The notes: a model not told the origin generated them from the sequence alone. Counted from the first letter of the stretch, positions 28,057 to 37,449 are shown. The stretch is DNA of 64,000 nucleotides from Ruegeria sp. EL01 (GCF_900313035.1 NZ_OMPS01000003.1:117501-181500); one strand, 5' to 3'. Numbers and translations are program-made.

Positions 28057-29052
28057 GTGACCGCCCTGACGCTGAGCAATGTGTGCAAGTCCTTTGGACA
28101 GGTGGACGTTCTGAAGAACATCGATCTGACCGTTGAGGAAAACGAATTCGTCGTGTTTGTCGGCCCGTCGGGGTGCGGTAAATCAACCCTTCTTAGGGTG
28201 ATTGCCGGGCTGGAAGACGCCTCGTCCGGCACGGTTGAAATCGACGGCCAGCAGGTCAATGACGTGCCACCCGCCAAGCGCGGGATCGCCATGGTGTTCC
28301 AATCCTACGCGCTCTATCCGCATCTGACCGTGCGGGGCAACATGGTGCTGGGCCTGAAACAGGCGGGTCATCCCAAGGATGAGATCGAGCGGCGGATCGC
28401 TGAGGCCAGCCGGATGCTGTCGCTGGAACCCTATCTGGACCGTCGCCCGGCCGAGCTGTCCGGCGGACAGCGTCAACGGGTCGCCATTGGGCGCGCAATT
28501 GTGCGCAATCCCAAACTGTTCCTGTTTGACGAGCCGCTGTCCAACCTCGACGCGGCGCTGCGCCTGAATACACGGGTCGAGATTGCCAATCTTCACCGTC
28601 AGCTTGACGCCAGCATGATTTACGTGACCCACGATCAGACCGAAGCAATGACGCTTGCCGATAAGATCGTTGTTTTGCGCGATGGCCAAGTTGAGCAGAT
28701 CGGCAGCCCGATGGAACTATACAACGACCCGGCCAATCGCTTTGTCGCCGAATTCATCGGATCGCCCGCGATGAACTTTGTGCCTGCGGATATGATTGGT
28801 GGCAACAAAGGGACGTTTGTTGGCATTCGCCCGGAATACGCTCAGCTTGGTCAGACCGGGCAGATAAACGGCACTGTGATCCATGTTGAAAAGCTGGGCG
28901 CGGATACAAATGCAATGATCAATATTGGCACTGACAAGCCCTTTACGGTTCGTGCCTTTGGCCAGCACGACGTCTTGCCCGGAGCGGAAGTTGGTATCAG
29001 CTTTGATCAGGCCAAAGTGCTGTCCTTTGGCGAGGACGGGAAAAGGCTTTAA
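28057..29052 (+). CDS. ABC sugar transporter ATP-binding protein
   Basis: A 331-residue MalK/UgpC-like ATPase. Walker A is GPSGCGKST, the signature is LSGGQRQRVAIGRA, Walker B is LFLFDEPLSNLD, and the switch His is in YVTHDQTEAM. A short C-terminal TOBE region ends the protein. It starts with GTG one base after the preceding stop. It is the last gene of the murQ-ABC operon and drives both permeases. Confidence 0.93.
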   Translation: MTALTLSNVCKSFGQVDVLKNIDLTVEENEFVVFVGPSGCGKSTLLRVIAGLEDASSGTVEIDGQQVNDVPPAKRGIAMVFQSYALYPHLTVRGNMVLGLKQAGHPKDEIERRIAEASRMLSLEPYLDRRPAELSGGQRQRVAIGRAIVRNPKLFLFDEPLSNLDAALRLNTRVEIANLHRQLDASMIYVTHDQTEAMTLADKIVVLRDGQVEQIGSPMELYNDPANRFVAEFIGSPAMNFVPADMIGGNKGTFVGIRPEYAQLGQTGQINGTVIHVEKLGADTNAMINIGTDKPFTVRAFGQHDVLPGAEVGISFDQAKVLSFGEDGKRL

Positions 29053-29086
29053 GCCAAGCCCTGCGTTAGATCGAGAACAATAGAAA

Positions 29087-29134
29087 GCCTTGGGTGGATC
29101 AGGTCCGATACACTCAAGGCATTTCGTGATGCCT
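29087..29134 (+). terminator. Alternative hairpins after the ABC operon
   Basis: GCCTTGGGTG (29087-29096) pairs with CACTCAAGGC (29111-29120). The overlapping AGGCAT (29117-29122) pairs with ATGCCT (29129-29134). The two stems cannot form together. Weak terminator; no T run follows directly, though TTGTCTTTTGG lies 7 nt on. Confidence 0.4.
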
Positions 29135-29203
29135 GAACCAATTGTCTTTTGGGGCTTGCTCGAATAACAGGCGCAGTCAATTTGTCAATATATCCGTCAT
29201 TTA

Positions 29204-29227
29204 GACGAATCAACAGTTGATTTCGTC
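29204..29227. promoter_or_regulatory. Inverted repeat upstream of the lysine catabolic genes
   Basis: GACGAATCAA (29204-29213) and TTGATTTCGTC (29217-29227) form an inverted repeat with one extra base, about 70 bp before the next start codon. Probable operator of an unlinked regulator (Lrp/AsnC-type would suit lysine genes). No promoter elements are assigned with confidence. Confidence 0.4.
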
Positions 29228-29295
29228 AAGATTGGCCCTCTGAAACGGACGCTTGCTGCTTCATTCTTTCAAAAAACAGGAAAAGGAGGCACGCA

Positions 29296-30402
29296 ATGTC
29301 GTGGAATGTATGTGTCGTTGGGGCTGGCAAAATCGGGCAGATGATTGCCACTTTGCTGAGAGGCTCACCAAACTACAGCGTCACAGTCGCGGATCATGAT
29401 CTGAAAGCGCTGGGCGAGATCGCCAAATTGGGCGTCGCCACGAAACAGATCGACGCCAAGGATGCGGATGGGCTGGCGCAAGGTCTGACCGGATTTGATG
29501 CGGTGATTTCTGCTGCGCCCTTTTTTCTAACACCAACAATCGCCAAGGCGGCCAAAGACGCGGGCGCGCATTACTTTGACCTGACCGAGGATGTGGCCGC
29601 CACCAACGCCGTCCGTGCCCTTGCCGATGACAGTGAAACGGCGTTTATGCCGCAGTGCGGGTTGGCGCCGGGCTTTGTGGGGATTTCTGGCGCGTCGCTT
29701 GCGGCGGAATTCGATGAAATCGACAGCCTGCATATGCGTGTGGGGGCGCTGCCTCTCTATCCGACCAACGCATTGAAATACAATCTGACCTGGTCAACCG
29801 ACGGGCTGATCAATGAATACTGCAATCCTTGCGATGCCATCGTGAATGCTAAGCTGGTCAAAACAGCACCGCTGGAGGATTACGAAGTTCTGGGCCATGA
29901 CGGCGTAGAATACGAGTGTTTCAATACCTCAGGCGGTCTGGGCACCTTGCCTGAAACGTTGGACGGGCAGGCACGCGCCGTATCCTATCGCTCGATCCGG
30001 TACCCAGGGCATTGTGATATCTTGAAGCTGCTGCTCAAGGATCTTGGCCTCGAAAACCGTCGCGACCTGTTGAAAGAGATTTTCGAATCTGCCCTGCCAC
30101 GCACCGATCAGGACGTTGTGTTGGTCTATTGCACCGCCAAAGGCCAGATCGACGGCGAGCTGCGAGAGAAATCTCTAATCAACAAGTCCTTTGCCCGCAC
30201 GATCAACGGACAAGTTTGGAGCGCTATCCAGGTCACCACCGCCGCGGGGGTGCTGGGCGTGGTTGATCTGATGCGCACCGGCGCATTACCGGCCAGCGGC
30301 TTTGTTCGGCAAGAACAGGTCAAGCTTTCCGATTTCCTGAACACCGAGTTTGGCCAGCTGTACCGCGCTGGCGATGTGACCCAACAAAACAAGGCAGCTT
30401 GA
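29296..30402 (+). CDS. Saccharopine dehydrogenase-family protein, probable L-lysine 6-dehydrogenase
   Basis: A 368-residue NAD(P)-dependent enzyme of the saccharopine dehydrogenase/lysine 6-dehydrogenase family. The Rossmann motif [11 protein letters not shown] is at residues 7-17, and [14 protein letters not shown] and [10 protein letters not shown] are family landmarks. Likely product from lysine is 2-aminoadipate 6-semialdehyde, which cyclises to delta1-piperideine-6-carboxylate. AAGGAGG lies 6 nt before the ATG. The next gene, 3 nt on, encodes exactly the enzyme needed for that product, which supports the assignment. Confidence 0.82.
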   Translation: MSWNVCVVGAGKIGQMIATLLRGSPNYSVTVADHDLKALGEIAKLGVATKQIDAKDADGLAQGLTGFDAVISAAPFFLTPTIAKAAKDAGAHYFDLTEDVAATNAVRALADDSETAFMPQCGLAPGFVGISGASLAAEFDEIDSLHMRVGALPLYPTNALKYNLTWSTDGLINEYCNPCDAIVNAKLVKTAPLEDYEVLGHDGVEYECFNTSGGLGTLPETLDGQARAVSYRSIRYPGHCDILKLLLKDLGLENRRDLLKEIFESALPRTDQDVVLVYCTAKGQIDGELREKSLINKSFARTINGQVWSAIQVTTAAGVLGVVDLMRTGALPASGFVRQEQVKLSDFLNTEFGQLYRAGDVTQQNKAA

Positions 30403-30405
30403 GAC

Positions 30406-31917
30406 ATGAAAGACGTTGTAATGACTGCAGAAACTATCTTTGCAAAACTGGACATGACCGCAGCGGAACTGACCGGCGGCACATTGCGGGTGACCTCGCC
30501 CATCGACGGCGACTTGCTGGCCGAAGTACATGAAACACCGATCAGCGACATGGACGCGGTATTTGCCTGCTCCAAGGCGGCCTTCAAGGCGTGGCGCATT
30601 GTTCCAGCCCCGCGCCGGGGTGAACTTATCCGGCTGCTGGGCGAAGAATTACGTGCAGCCAAAGACGATCTGGGTGCGTTGGTCAGTTGGGAGGCGGGTA
30701 AGATCACCTCCGAAGGGCTGGGTGAAGTGCAGGAGATGATTGATATCTGCGACTTCGCCGTCGGCCTGTCGCGCCAGCTTTGCGGTTTGACCATCGCCTC
30801 GGAACGCCCTGGCCACCGGATGATGGAGACCTGGCATCCTACGGGACCCGTAGGTGTGATCTCGGCCTTCAACTTCCCGGTTGCGGTCTGGTCCTGGAAC
30901 GCAGCTTTGGCTTTGGTGTGCGGTGATCCGGTGATCTGGAAGCCGTCCGAGAAAACACCGCTGACCGCGATGGCCTGTCAGAAGATTTTTGAGCGTGCTT
31001 TGGTCCGGTTTGGTGATGCGCCAGAAGGTCTGTTGCAAACGCTGATTGGCGGCGCTGCGCTGGGCGAGGCGCTGGTTGCCAGCGAGGACGTGCCGGTCAT
31101 TTCCGCCACCGGCTCCACCCGTATGGGCCGTGCGGTTGCCCCAATCGTGGCGCAGCGGTTTGGCAAGTGCATTCTGGAACTGGGTGGCAACAACGCGATG
31201 ATCGTCGGCCCGTCTGCCGATCTGGAAATGGCTGTGCGCGCCATTGTGTTTTCCGCCGTTGGCACCGCAGGACAGCGTTGTACCACATTGCGCCGGCTGA
31301 TTGCTCACAACTCGATCAAAGACGAGTTGGTCGCGCGCCTGAAAAAGGCCTATGCCGGTTTGCCGATCGGTGATCCGCTGGCAGAAGGCACATTGGTCGG
31401 ACCGCTGGTGGATGAGGCGTCGGGTGCTGCAATGACCGCAGCCCTGAAATCCGCCGAATCCGAGGGCGGGTCAGTGTTCGGCGGCAATCGTGTGACCGAA
31501 GGTGTACCTGCTGGCGTTTACATGGAACCGGCTATTGTCGAAATGCCCGGACAATCCGCCACTGTGAAGACCGAGACGTTTGCCCCGATCCTGTATGTCA
31601 TGGGCTATGACGATTTTGATGAGGCCTTGGAAATTCAAAATGACGTGCCTCAGGGTCTGTCGTCTTGTGTCTTTACCCTGAACATGCGCGAGGCCGAGCA
31701 ATTCCTGACGGCCGCTGGTTCGGATTGCGGTATCGCCAACGTCAATATCGGTCCCTCGGGCGCTGAAATTGGTGGCGCGTTTGGCGGCGAGAAAGAAACC
31801 GGCGGTGGGCGCGAAAGCGGATCGGATGCGTGGAAGGCCTATATGCGTCGTCAGACAAACACGGTGAATTACTCGGCCGAATTGCCACTGGCGCAGGGTG
31901 TCAAATTCGATATCTGA
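30406..31917 (+). CDS. ALDH7-type L-aminoadipate-semialdehyde dehydrogenase
   Basis: A 503-residue aldehyde dehydrogenase of the antiquitin (ALDH7)/AmaB group, oxidising aminoadipate semialdehyde to 2-aminoadipate. Family markers are ERPGHRMMETWHPTGPVGVI and FNFPVAVWSWNAALALVCGD. The general base is in LELGGNNAM and the catalytic Cys in TAGQRCTTLRRL. It lies 3 nt after the lysine dehydrogenase-like gene, forming a two-gene lysine degradation operon. An ATG five codons later is possible but lacks a better ribosome-binding site. Confidence 0.88.
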   Translation: MKDVVMTAETIFAKLDMTAAELTGGTLRVTSPIDGDLLAEVHETPISDMDAVFACSKAAFKAWRIVPAPRRGELIRLLGEELRAAKDDLGALVSWEAGKITSEGLGEVQEMIDICDFAVGLSRQLCGLTIASERPGHRMMETWHPTGPVGVISAFNFPVAVWSWNAALALVCGDPVIWKPSEKTPLTAMACQKIFERALVRFGDAPEGLLQTLIGGAALGEALVASEDVPVISATGSTRMGRAVAPIVAQRFGKCILELGGNNAMIVGPSADLEMAVRAIVFSAVGTAGQRCTTLRRLIAHNSIKDELVARLKKAYAGLPIGDPLAEGTLVGPLVDEASGAAMTAALKSAESEGGSVFGGNRVTEGVPAGVYMEPAIVEMPGQSATVKTETFAPILYVMGYDDFDEALEIQNDVPQGLSSCVFTLNMREAEQFLTAAGSDCGIANVNIGPSGAEIGGAFGGEKETGGGRESGSDAWKAYMRRQTNTVNYSAELPLAQGVKFDI

Positions 31918-31921
31918 AGAA

Positions 31922-31955
31922 ACTTCGGGCGGCGTGACCTCACGCCGCCGGAAGT
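31922..31955. terminator. Bidirectional terminator, ALDH7 / GT14
   Basis: A 16-bp stem with one mismatch: ACTTCGGGCGGCGTGA (31922-31937) pairs with TCACGCCGCCGGAAGT (31940-31955) over a CC turn. It lies between two convergent genes, 5 nt after the ALDH stop and 7 nt from the GT14 stop. No strong T tract follows on either strand. Confidence 0.65.
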
Positions 31956-31962
31956 CTCGCGG

Positions 31963-33540
31963 TCAATCGGAAAACAGATAGTCCAGCCGCATCACAGCCT
32001 GGGCTTTTTCGGGCGCTATCCCCAAAAACTTGCTGATGATCGCTTCGTTTTCAGCGCGACCCGCTGTTTCGCGAATGCGCAGATAGCCGTCAAACTCGGC
32101 GTTGCGGATCTGTTCAGATTCATACGCCAGATCATTGCGGAGTGTGGGCAACAGGCGCGATACGGTTTCTGACGGGCTGTTTTCACCGGCCAATCCGACG
32201 CGCCGCGCGTGGCCGATCAAATACTCGTCCGAGTATTCGCATTCGATCTCCAGCACTCGCGTTTTGGCTTTGTCACTGCAAAAATCGCGGATGATGTCCA
32301 GATTAGCGGGATCCAGGCATAAAACCAGCCGGTCCGTCGCAAACCCTTCGAACAACATGCGAACGACAGACCGCCTGTGTCTGGACCGTTTCGTCAATGT
32401 CGTCTCGATCCCGCCAAGATCCGGCAGCGGGGTATCTTGTTCGTTGAACAGATATTCGACACACGGAATATCCGTTTCAGACGCAATCTGATCCACCAGC
32501 CGTTTGGCAACATGCCACTTCTTGCAGACAACCAGAAACAACTCACGCTCTGGTCCCAGTGTGTTTTCAGTCTCCCAGAACCGCTGGCCAAACCTGCGAC
32601 CAACACGCCCCCGTCCTGTCAGGAACGCATGCAGATTGCGGCCCTCGTTCGAAATTGGAAAATCAACACCCTCGCTGGCGTATAGCACCCCTAGTCGGTC
32701 CTTCAGCTCATGCGCCTCGGGGCTGATCTTGCGGGCGAACAAGTAGTCCTGCCCCAACAGCATGTCGTAGTGGTCATTGTAGAACGTGACAGGCATTCCG
32801 TAGTCCGAGAACATCAGGAAGGTGGGTGTGCGGTTTTCGATTTCACCTTTGGGGATCAGGTGGCGAACGAGTGTTTGAAAAAACGTCTCATCCGGGATCC
32901 AGGTGGTCGAGAAAAACCGGATCACATCGCGGCGCTGGTTCAGAAAATCCAGAATCATCTCGATGGTTCTGCGGCGCAGGCACCACCATTGGCTGCCGAT
33001 CATCATCTGAATGTCTTTGGGGATGTCCCGGGTCAGACTGAACCGTTTCTGCATCTCGAAAGACGCGTAGAACCGGCCGCCTTGTGTGCGTTCGTTAAAA
33101 TAATGCCGATAGATCAGGCGGTCTTCCTTCATACCGGTCTTGATCCAATTGCTCTCGAAGAAGTCATGGCTTTCGATGAAGTCCATGTCGTTCTGGTCAA
33201 GGAACTGATGCGCGTACTCAGCTGTCTTGATTGCCATGCAATCACCGGAAAGCATGTAGAAATGCGTGGCGCGGGGAAAAGCGTCAACTGCGGCCTGCAG
33301 GGCGTTTAGCGTGGCTTGAACCAGCGACCATTCCCCCCAGCCACATTTAATGCGCTTGAGGGCGAAGGTGACGTTCGGATTGTCCTTCAGCGCACTGCGG
33401 ATGCGATCATAATCCGCGGCATTGGCGCGGGCGTCGAAGTGAATCGCCATGCAATCCCCGACCGCAGTTAGCTGCTCCGCCTGCGCTATGATCGCATCGG
33501 GGTCTTTGTGGCACAGCAAAATATAGGCAATCTTTGCCAT
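31963..33540 (-). CDS. GT14 core-2/I-branching-type glycosyltransferase with C-terminal extension
   Basis: A 525-residue protein. The first 290 residues match family GT14 (beta-1,6-N-acetylglucosaminyltransferase/xylosyltransferase): AYILLCHKDP at the start, HFDARAN, THFYMLSGDCMAIK (acceptor/donor core), SQWWCLRR and TWIPDETFFQTLV. The remaining 230 residues (VCKKWHVAKRLVDQIASETD and beyond) look like the DUF5927/DUF5928 region that I recall attached to this GT in Rhodobacteraceae. No signal peptide. The start is set at MAKIAYILLC because upstream residues are not GT-like. Likely builds a surface or secreted polysaccharide, with a divergent sulfotransferase beside it. Confidence 0.82.
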   Translation of the reverse strand: MAKIAYILLCHKDPDAIIAQAEQLTAVGDCMAIHFDARANAADYDRIRSALKDNPNVTFALKRIKCGWGEWSLVQATLNALQAAVDAFPRATHFYMLSGDCMAIKTAEYAHQFLDQNDMDFIESHDFFESNWIKTGMKEDRLIYRHYFNERTQGGRFYASFEMQKRFSLTRDIPKDIQMMIGSQWWCLRRRTIEMILDFLNQRRDVIRFFSTTWIPDETFFQTLVRHLIPKGEIENRTPTFLMFSDYGMPVTFYNDHYDMLLGQDYLFARKISPEAHELKDRLGVLYASEGVDFPISNEGRNLHAFLTGRGRVGRRFGQRFWETENTLGPERELFLVVCKKWHVAKRLVDQIASETDIPCVEYLFNEQDTPLPDLGGIETTLTKRSRHRRSVVRMLFEGFATDRLVLCLDPANLDIIRDFCSDKAKTRVLEIECEYSDEYLIGHARRVGLAGENSPSETVSRLLPTLRNDLAYESEQIRNAEFDGYLRIRETAGRAENEAIISKFLGIAPEKAQAVMRLDYLFSD

Positions 33541-33682
33541 GACGTTTACGCAATTTCCGTTTCTGCCCGTTTCCAACCGTGATACTGAGGATGAACGATT
33601 GAATAAACAGATTATTTTTGGTTCTTTGGTCTCAAATGCTGGCACGTCCAATTTAGACCCGGCCAGTAAGGAGGCGCAGCAG

Positions 33683-34501
33683 ATGGGTTTTCCCGGTACC
33701 TGGATGACCGAGAGCGAGAGCATGGTTTACCGTGTGGTGCCGAAATGTGCTTGCTCGACCATTGGTCAGATCATGTATTTTTCGGATCATGGTCAGTTTT
33801 TTGACGGCGACATTCATGATGCCAAAGGCGGTATGCACAAATGGGCGTTTGATCAGAGTCAGGGCTTGATTTCCACAAACGTGCGCAATCACGCATCGTT
33901 TTCCTTCACTTGCGTGCGCAATCCTTACACGCGAATCCTGAGTTCATTTTTCGACAAGATCTGTGGCATCCAGCGCAACGGTAAAAGATACCGGGGCAAT
34001 CTGGTGCCGACGCTGATTTACAACTACGGGATCGAAGTTGGTGGCGACGATGGCAAAGGTGAATTCGACCAGATCGCCAGTTTCCGCCGATTTTTGCTGT
34101 TTGCGCGCGACACGATCCGGTGGCGCAGGCCCATGGATCCGGACATTCATTGGTCTGCCATGTCGGGCCACGTCTCGACCTTCATCGTGAATGGTGGGCA
34201 GTATGATAGAATCTTCTGGACCGAGAAATTCAATGACGGCATGCAAGGTGTTTTGGACAAAACCGACACTCAGCATGCGATAGCCTTGTCAGATATTCCT
34301 CGCTTCAACGAATCTGAAGGGCACGGGCCCAAGCGAGCGCATGCTGTCGAAGATTATTTCGACGACCTGTCGATGCATCTGGTCTATGAGATCTACAAAC
34401 AGGATTTCGAGCTGTTCAAATACGATTTTCATGACCCCTCCAACAAAATGCCAATTGGCGAGATTGATCTGGACGAGGTTCACGCCAAATTGGGCGACTG
34501 A
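33683..34501 (+). CDS. Sulfotransferase family protein
   Basis: A 272-residue PAPS-dependent sulfotransferase (carbohydrate type). The 5'-phosphosulfate loop is VVPKCACSTIGQ (near residue 16) and the 3'-phosphate motif is CVRNPYTRILSSF. The start at 33683 is chosen because a perfect AAGGAGG (33668-33674) lies 8 nt upstream; an in-frame ATG at 33539 would overlap the GT14 start codon head-on and has no ribosome-binding site. Next to a glycosyltransferase, it likely sulfates the same glycan. Confidence 0.8.
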   Translation: MGFPGTWMTESESMVYRVVPKCACSTIGQIMYFSDHGQFFDGDIHDAKGGMHKWAFDQSQGLISTNVRNHASFSFTCVRNPYTRILSSFFDKICGIQRNGKRYRGNLVPTLIYNYGIEVGGDDGKGEFDQIASFRRFLLFARDTIRWRRPMDPDIHWSAMSGHVSTFIVNGGQYDRIFWTEKFNDGMQGVLDKTDTQHAIALSDIPRFNESEGHGPKRAHAVEDYFDDLSMHLVYEIYKQDFELFKYDFHDPSNKMPIGEIDLDEVHAKLGD

Positions 34502-34595
34502 TCGCAGGCGAACTCTCCCGCCCATCGTCAATGTCTCTTGCGAGCCATCTCCTCTGGTTGGGCCCGGGAGCGTTTGGGTTTGAATACTTCAGGAA

Positions 34596-34620
34596 CCGAC
34601 CCGCTGTGACAGCGGGTCGG
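34596..34620. terminator. Terminator hairpin, sulfotransferase / ilvD
   Basis: A perfect 11-bp stem CCGACCCGCTG/CAGCGGGTCGG (34596-34606, 34610-34620) with a TGA loop, 5 nt from the ilvD stop and between convergent genes. No T run, so it may work through stem strength or Rho. Confidence 0.65.
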
Positions 34621-34625
34621 ACTGT

Positions 34626-36458
34626 TCAAAGCTCTCGAACGGCACCTTTTGCCGCGCTGGTCGTCAGCTTGGCATAGGCTTTGAGCGCAGTAGAGACCTT
34701 GCGCTTTCGCGGTGCCGCAGGAACCCAACCTTTTTCGTCCTGAGATTTGCGCCGCGCCGCAAGGTCTTCATCAGATACCGCAAGATGGATCGTGCGGTTG
34801 GGGATATCGATTTCGATCCTGTCGCCGGTTTGCACCAGTCCAATCTCGCCACCTTCGGCGGCTTCGGGGGAAACATGACCGATCGACAAGCCCGACGTGC
34901 CGCCCGAAAAACGGCCATCGGTCAACAGGGCACAGGCTTTGCCGAGGCCTTTGGATTTCAGGTACGAGGTCGGATACAACATCTCCTGCATCCCTGGTCC
35001 GCCGCGCGGACCCTCGTAGCGGATGACGACAACATCCCCCTCTTTCACCTTACCCGTCAGAATATCGCTGACAGCCTGATCCTGGCTTTCGCACACATAG
35101 GCCGAGCCGGTGAACTTCAGAATGTTCTCGTCGACACCAGCCGTTTTCACGATGCACCCATCGCGGGCGATGTTGCCGAACAGGACAGCAAGGCCGCCAT
35201 CCTGACTAAACGCATGCTCCTTAGAGCGGATCACCCCGCCTTCGCGGTCTGTGTCAAGTTCTTTGTACCGGTTGGACTGGCTGAACGCCTGTGTGGTGCG
35301 GACGCCGCCCGGTGCAGCTTTGAACAGATCCTGGGCCCTTGGGTTGTTGGCGATTTTGATATCCCAATTGGCGATGGCCTCGGCCATCGTGGGCGAGTGG
35401 ACCGTGCTGCAATCATCGTGAAACAATCCGGCACGGCTCAGTTCTCCTAGGATCGAGAATATGCCGCCCGCACGGTGGACATCTTCCATATGCACGTTCT
35501 CGGTATTGGGCGCGACCTTACACAGACATGGCACCTTTCGGCTGAGCCGGTCCATGTCAGTCATGGTGAAATCGACATTGCCTTCATAGGCGATGGCCAG
35601 CAGGTGCAGGACCGTATTGGTCGATCCACCCATGGCGATATCCAGACTCATGGCGTTCTCAAACGCTTCGAATGTGGCGATCTCGCGCGGCAAGAAGCCT
35701 TTCTCATCCAAATCATAGTGGCGCTTAGTGATTTCGACAATTCTGCGCCCGGCTTCCAGGAACAGCTCTTTACGGTCCGCATGGGTCGCCAGAGTCGAGC
35801 CGTTGCCCGGCAGGGCCAGACCCAGCGCTTCGGCCAGACAATTCATTGAGTTCGCGGTGAACATGCCCGAGCATGATCCGCAGGTAGGACAGGCGTTTTC
35901 CTCGATATGCTGGACCTGCTCGTCGGTGAATCTGTCGTCAGCGGCGGCCACCATCGCGTCGACCAGATCGATCTTTTTCGCATCCAGATCGGCGATGTCG
36001 ATCTTGCCAGCTTCCATCGGGCCGCCCGAAACAAAGATCGCCGGAATGTTCAGGCGCATCGCGGCCATCAACATGCCCGGGGTGATCTTGTCGCAGTTCG
36101 AAATGCAGACCATCGCGTCAGCACAATGCGCGTTGACCATATATTCGACGCTATCCGCGATTACCTCGCGCGAAGGCAGAGAATACAGCATGCCGTCATG
36201 GCCCATGGCGATGCCGTCATCCACCGCGATGGTGTTGAACTCTTTGGCGACACCGCCCGCGGCCTCAACCTCGCGCGCGACCATCTGGCCCAGATCCTTC
36301 AGGTGGACATGGCCCGGTACGAACTGGGTGAACGAGTTGACGATGGCGATGATCGGTTTGCCGAAATCGTCATCGCCCATACCAGTGGCGCGCCACAAGC
36401 CACGGGCACCGGCCATGTTGCGGCCATGGGTGGAGGTTCTGGATCGGTACAATGGCAT
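34626..36458 (-). CDS. ilvD: Dihydroxy-acid dehydratase
   Basis: A 610-residue Fe-S dehydratase of valine, leucine and isoleucine synthesis (dihydroxy-isovalerate to ketoisovalerate). Cluster cysteines appear in [11 protein letters not shown] (near residue 122) and [19 protein letters not shown] (near residue 192). Other landmarks are the N-terminal [20 protein letters not shown] and [20 protein letters not shown]. Full length for the family. Divergent from an XRE-cupin regulator across a 105-bp promoter region with a strong inverted repeat. Confidence 0.96.
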   Translation of the reverse strand: MPLYRSRTSTHGRNMAGARGLWRATGMGDDDFGKPIIAIVNSFTQFVPGHVHLKDLGQMVAREVEAAGGVAKEFNTIAVDDGIAMGHDGMLYSLPSREVIADSVEYMVNAHCADAMVCISNCDKITPGMLMAAMRLNIPAIFVSGGPMEAGKIDIADLDAKKIDLVDAMVAAADDRFTDEQVQHIEENACPTCGSCSGMFTANSMNCLAEALGLALPGNGSTLATHADRKELFLEAGRRIVEITKRHYDLDEKGFLPREIATFEAFENAMSLDIAMGGSTNTVLHLLAIAYEGNVDFTMTDMDRLSRKVPCLCKVAPNTENVHMEDVHRAGGIFSILGELSRAGLFHDDCSTVHSPTMAEAIANWDIKIANNPRAQDLFKAAPGGVRTTQAFSQSNRYKELDTDREGGVIRSKEHAFSQDGGLAVLFGNIARDGCIVKTAGVDENILKFTGSAYVCESQDQAVSDILTGKVKEGDVVVIRYEGPRGGPGMQEMLYPTSYLKSKGLGKACALLTDGRFSGGTSGLSIGHVSPEAAEGGEIGLVQTGDRIEIDIPNRTIHLAVSDEDLAARRKSQDEKGWVPAAPRKRKVSTALKAYAKLTTSAAKGAVREL

Positions 36459-36503
36459 GATGCTGTTTCCCTTTTGCCCTACCTACGGTATTTGGGTGCG
36501 TAT

Positions 36504-36536
36504 GTTATAGCGCACGTACCATATGTGCGTTATAAC
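36504..36536. promoter_or_regulatory. Inverted repeat in the ilvD / XRE-cupin promoter
   Basis: GTTATAGCGCAC (36504-36515) and GTGCGTTATAAC (36525-36536) match as an inverted repeat at 11 of 12 positions, with a 9-bp centre. Another GTGCGT lies at 36496. Placed midway between the two divergent starts, it is a good candidate operator for the XRE-cupin protein. Confidence 0.55.
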
Positions 36537-36563
36537 GTACAAGGAAATTCGCAGGGCACTGGC

Positions 36564-37139
36564 ATGGAAACATCGGCTGAAACAGGCGAAATCACGCTAA
36601 AATTGAGGGATGTTCGGGCAGCCTCGGGGTTGAGTCTGTCGAAAGCTTCAGATTTGACAGGGGTCAGCAAGGCGATGCTGGGTCAGATCGAACGTGGCGA
36701 ATCAAGCCCGACAATTGCCACTTTGTGGAAGATCGCCAAAGGGTTTCAGCTGCCTCTCTCTGCGCTGATTGGAACGTCTGTTTTGCGTGATTCCTCAGAT
36801 GCGGGTGTGTTTCGAACGGTGACTTTTCCGGGCAGTATCGAGGTCAAAATCGTCTTTCCCTTTGATCCGGTTCTGGGGGCCGAGACCTTTCACGTCGCCT
36901 TGACCCCGAACCAATGCCACGAATCGCCGGCCCATGCTGCCGGAGTGACCGAAGAGGTTTTTGTCCTTGATGGCGCCCTCGACGTTTTGCGCGATGATGA
37001 ATGGGTCCCGTTGCAGGCGGGGCAAGGTTTGCGATTCTCGGCCGATGTCGCACACGGGTACCGCGCCGGGCAAACAGGCGCGATGTTCCTGAATATGCAT
37101 CACTACGGGCAAACGGCTGCCCAAGAGCCGGTGACCTGA
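36564..37139 (+). CDS. XRE family regulator with C-terminal cupin domain
   Basis: A 191-residue regulator. The Cro/C1-type helix-turn-helix spans residues about 12-68 (LSLSKASDLTGVSKAMLGQI then ERGESSPTIATLWKIAKGF). A cupin sensor domain follows at about 110-185 (HESPAHAAGVTEEVFVLDGA; FSADVAHGYRAGQTGAMFLN). Family members respond to small metabolites. The start is where the protein becomes HTH-like. Divergent from ilvD, so it may control ilvD, itself, or both. Confidence 0.88.
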   Translation: METSAETGEITLKLRDVRAASGLSLSKASDLTGVSKAMLGQIERGESSPTIATLWKIAKGFQLPLSALIGTSVLRDSSDAGVFRTVTFPGSIEVKIVFPFDPVLGAETFHVALTPNQCHESPAHAAGVTEEVFVLDGALDVLRDDEWVPLQAGQGLRFSADVAHGYRAGQTGAMFLNMHHYGQTAAQEPVT

Positions 37140-37179
37140 ACCAAATTCCCAATTGCTGAATTGATAATGAGGGCTACGG

Positions 37180-37449
37180 ATGGCTGCTTTTTTTGACACG
37201 CTGACCTGGGCAGATGCCATCGGGTCGTTTGGTGCGTTGGTTGTGGTCGGGGCCTATTTCGCAACTCAGATGCGTATGATGAACTCCGATGATCTGGCCT
37301 TTCCGGTTGTTAACCTGATGGGGTCCATTCTGATCGTCTATTCCCTTCTGCAGAACTTCAACCTAGCTTCGATGCTGATCGAGAGTTTCTGGATCGCAAT
37401 TAGCTTTATCGGGATTATTCAGCATTTCAGGCCACGCCGCGCCGAATGA
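37180..37449 (+). CDS. CBU_0592-like small membrane protein
   Basis: An 89-residue protein with about three hydrophobic helices: DAIGSFGALVVVGAYFATQM, LAFPVVNLMGSILIVYSLLQ and a third ending SFWIAISFIGIIQHF. The layout fits the CBU_0592-like family of unknown function. It starts 40 nt after the XRE-cupin gene. Confidence 0.7.
   Translation: MAAFFDTLTWADAIGSFGALVVVGAYFATQMRMMNSDDLAFPVVNLMGSILIVYSLLQNFNLASMLIESFWIAISFIGIIQHFRPRRAE

Noticed and set aside
35907-36563. Long N-terminal extension of the XRE-cupin frame
   Set aside because: It runs antisense through ilvD; family homology starts at 36564 after the divergent promoter.
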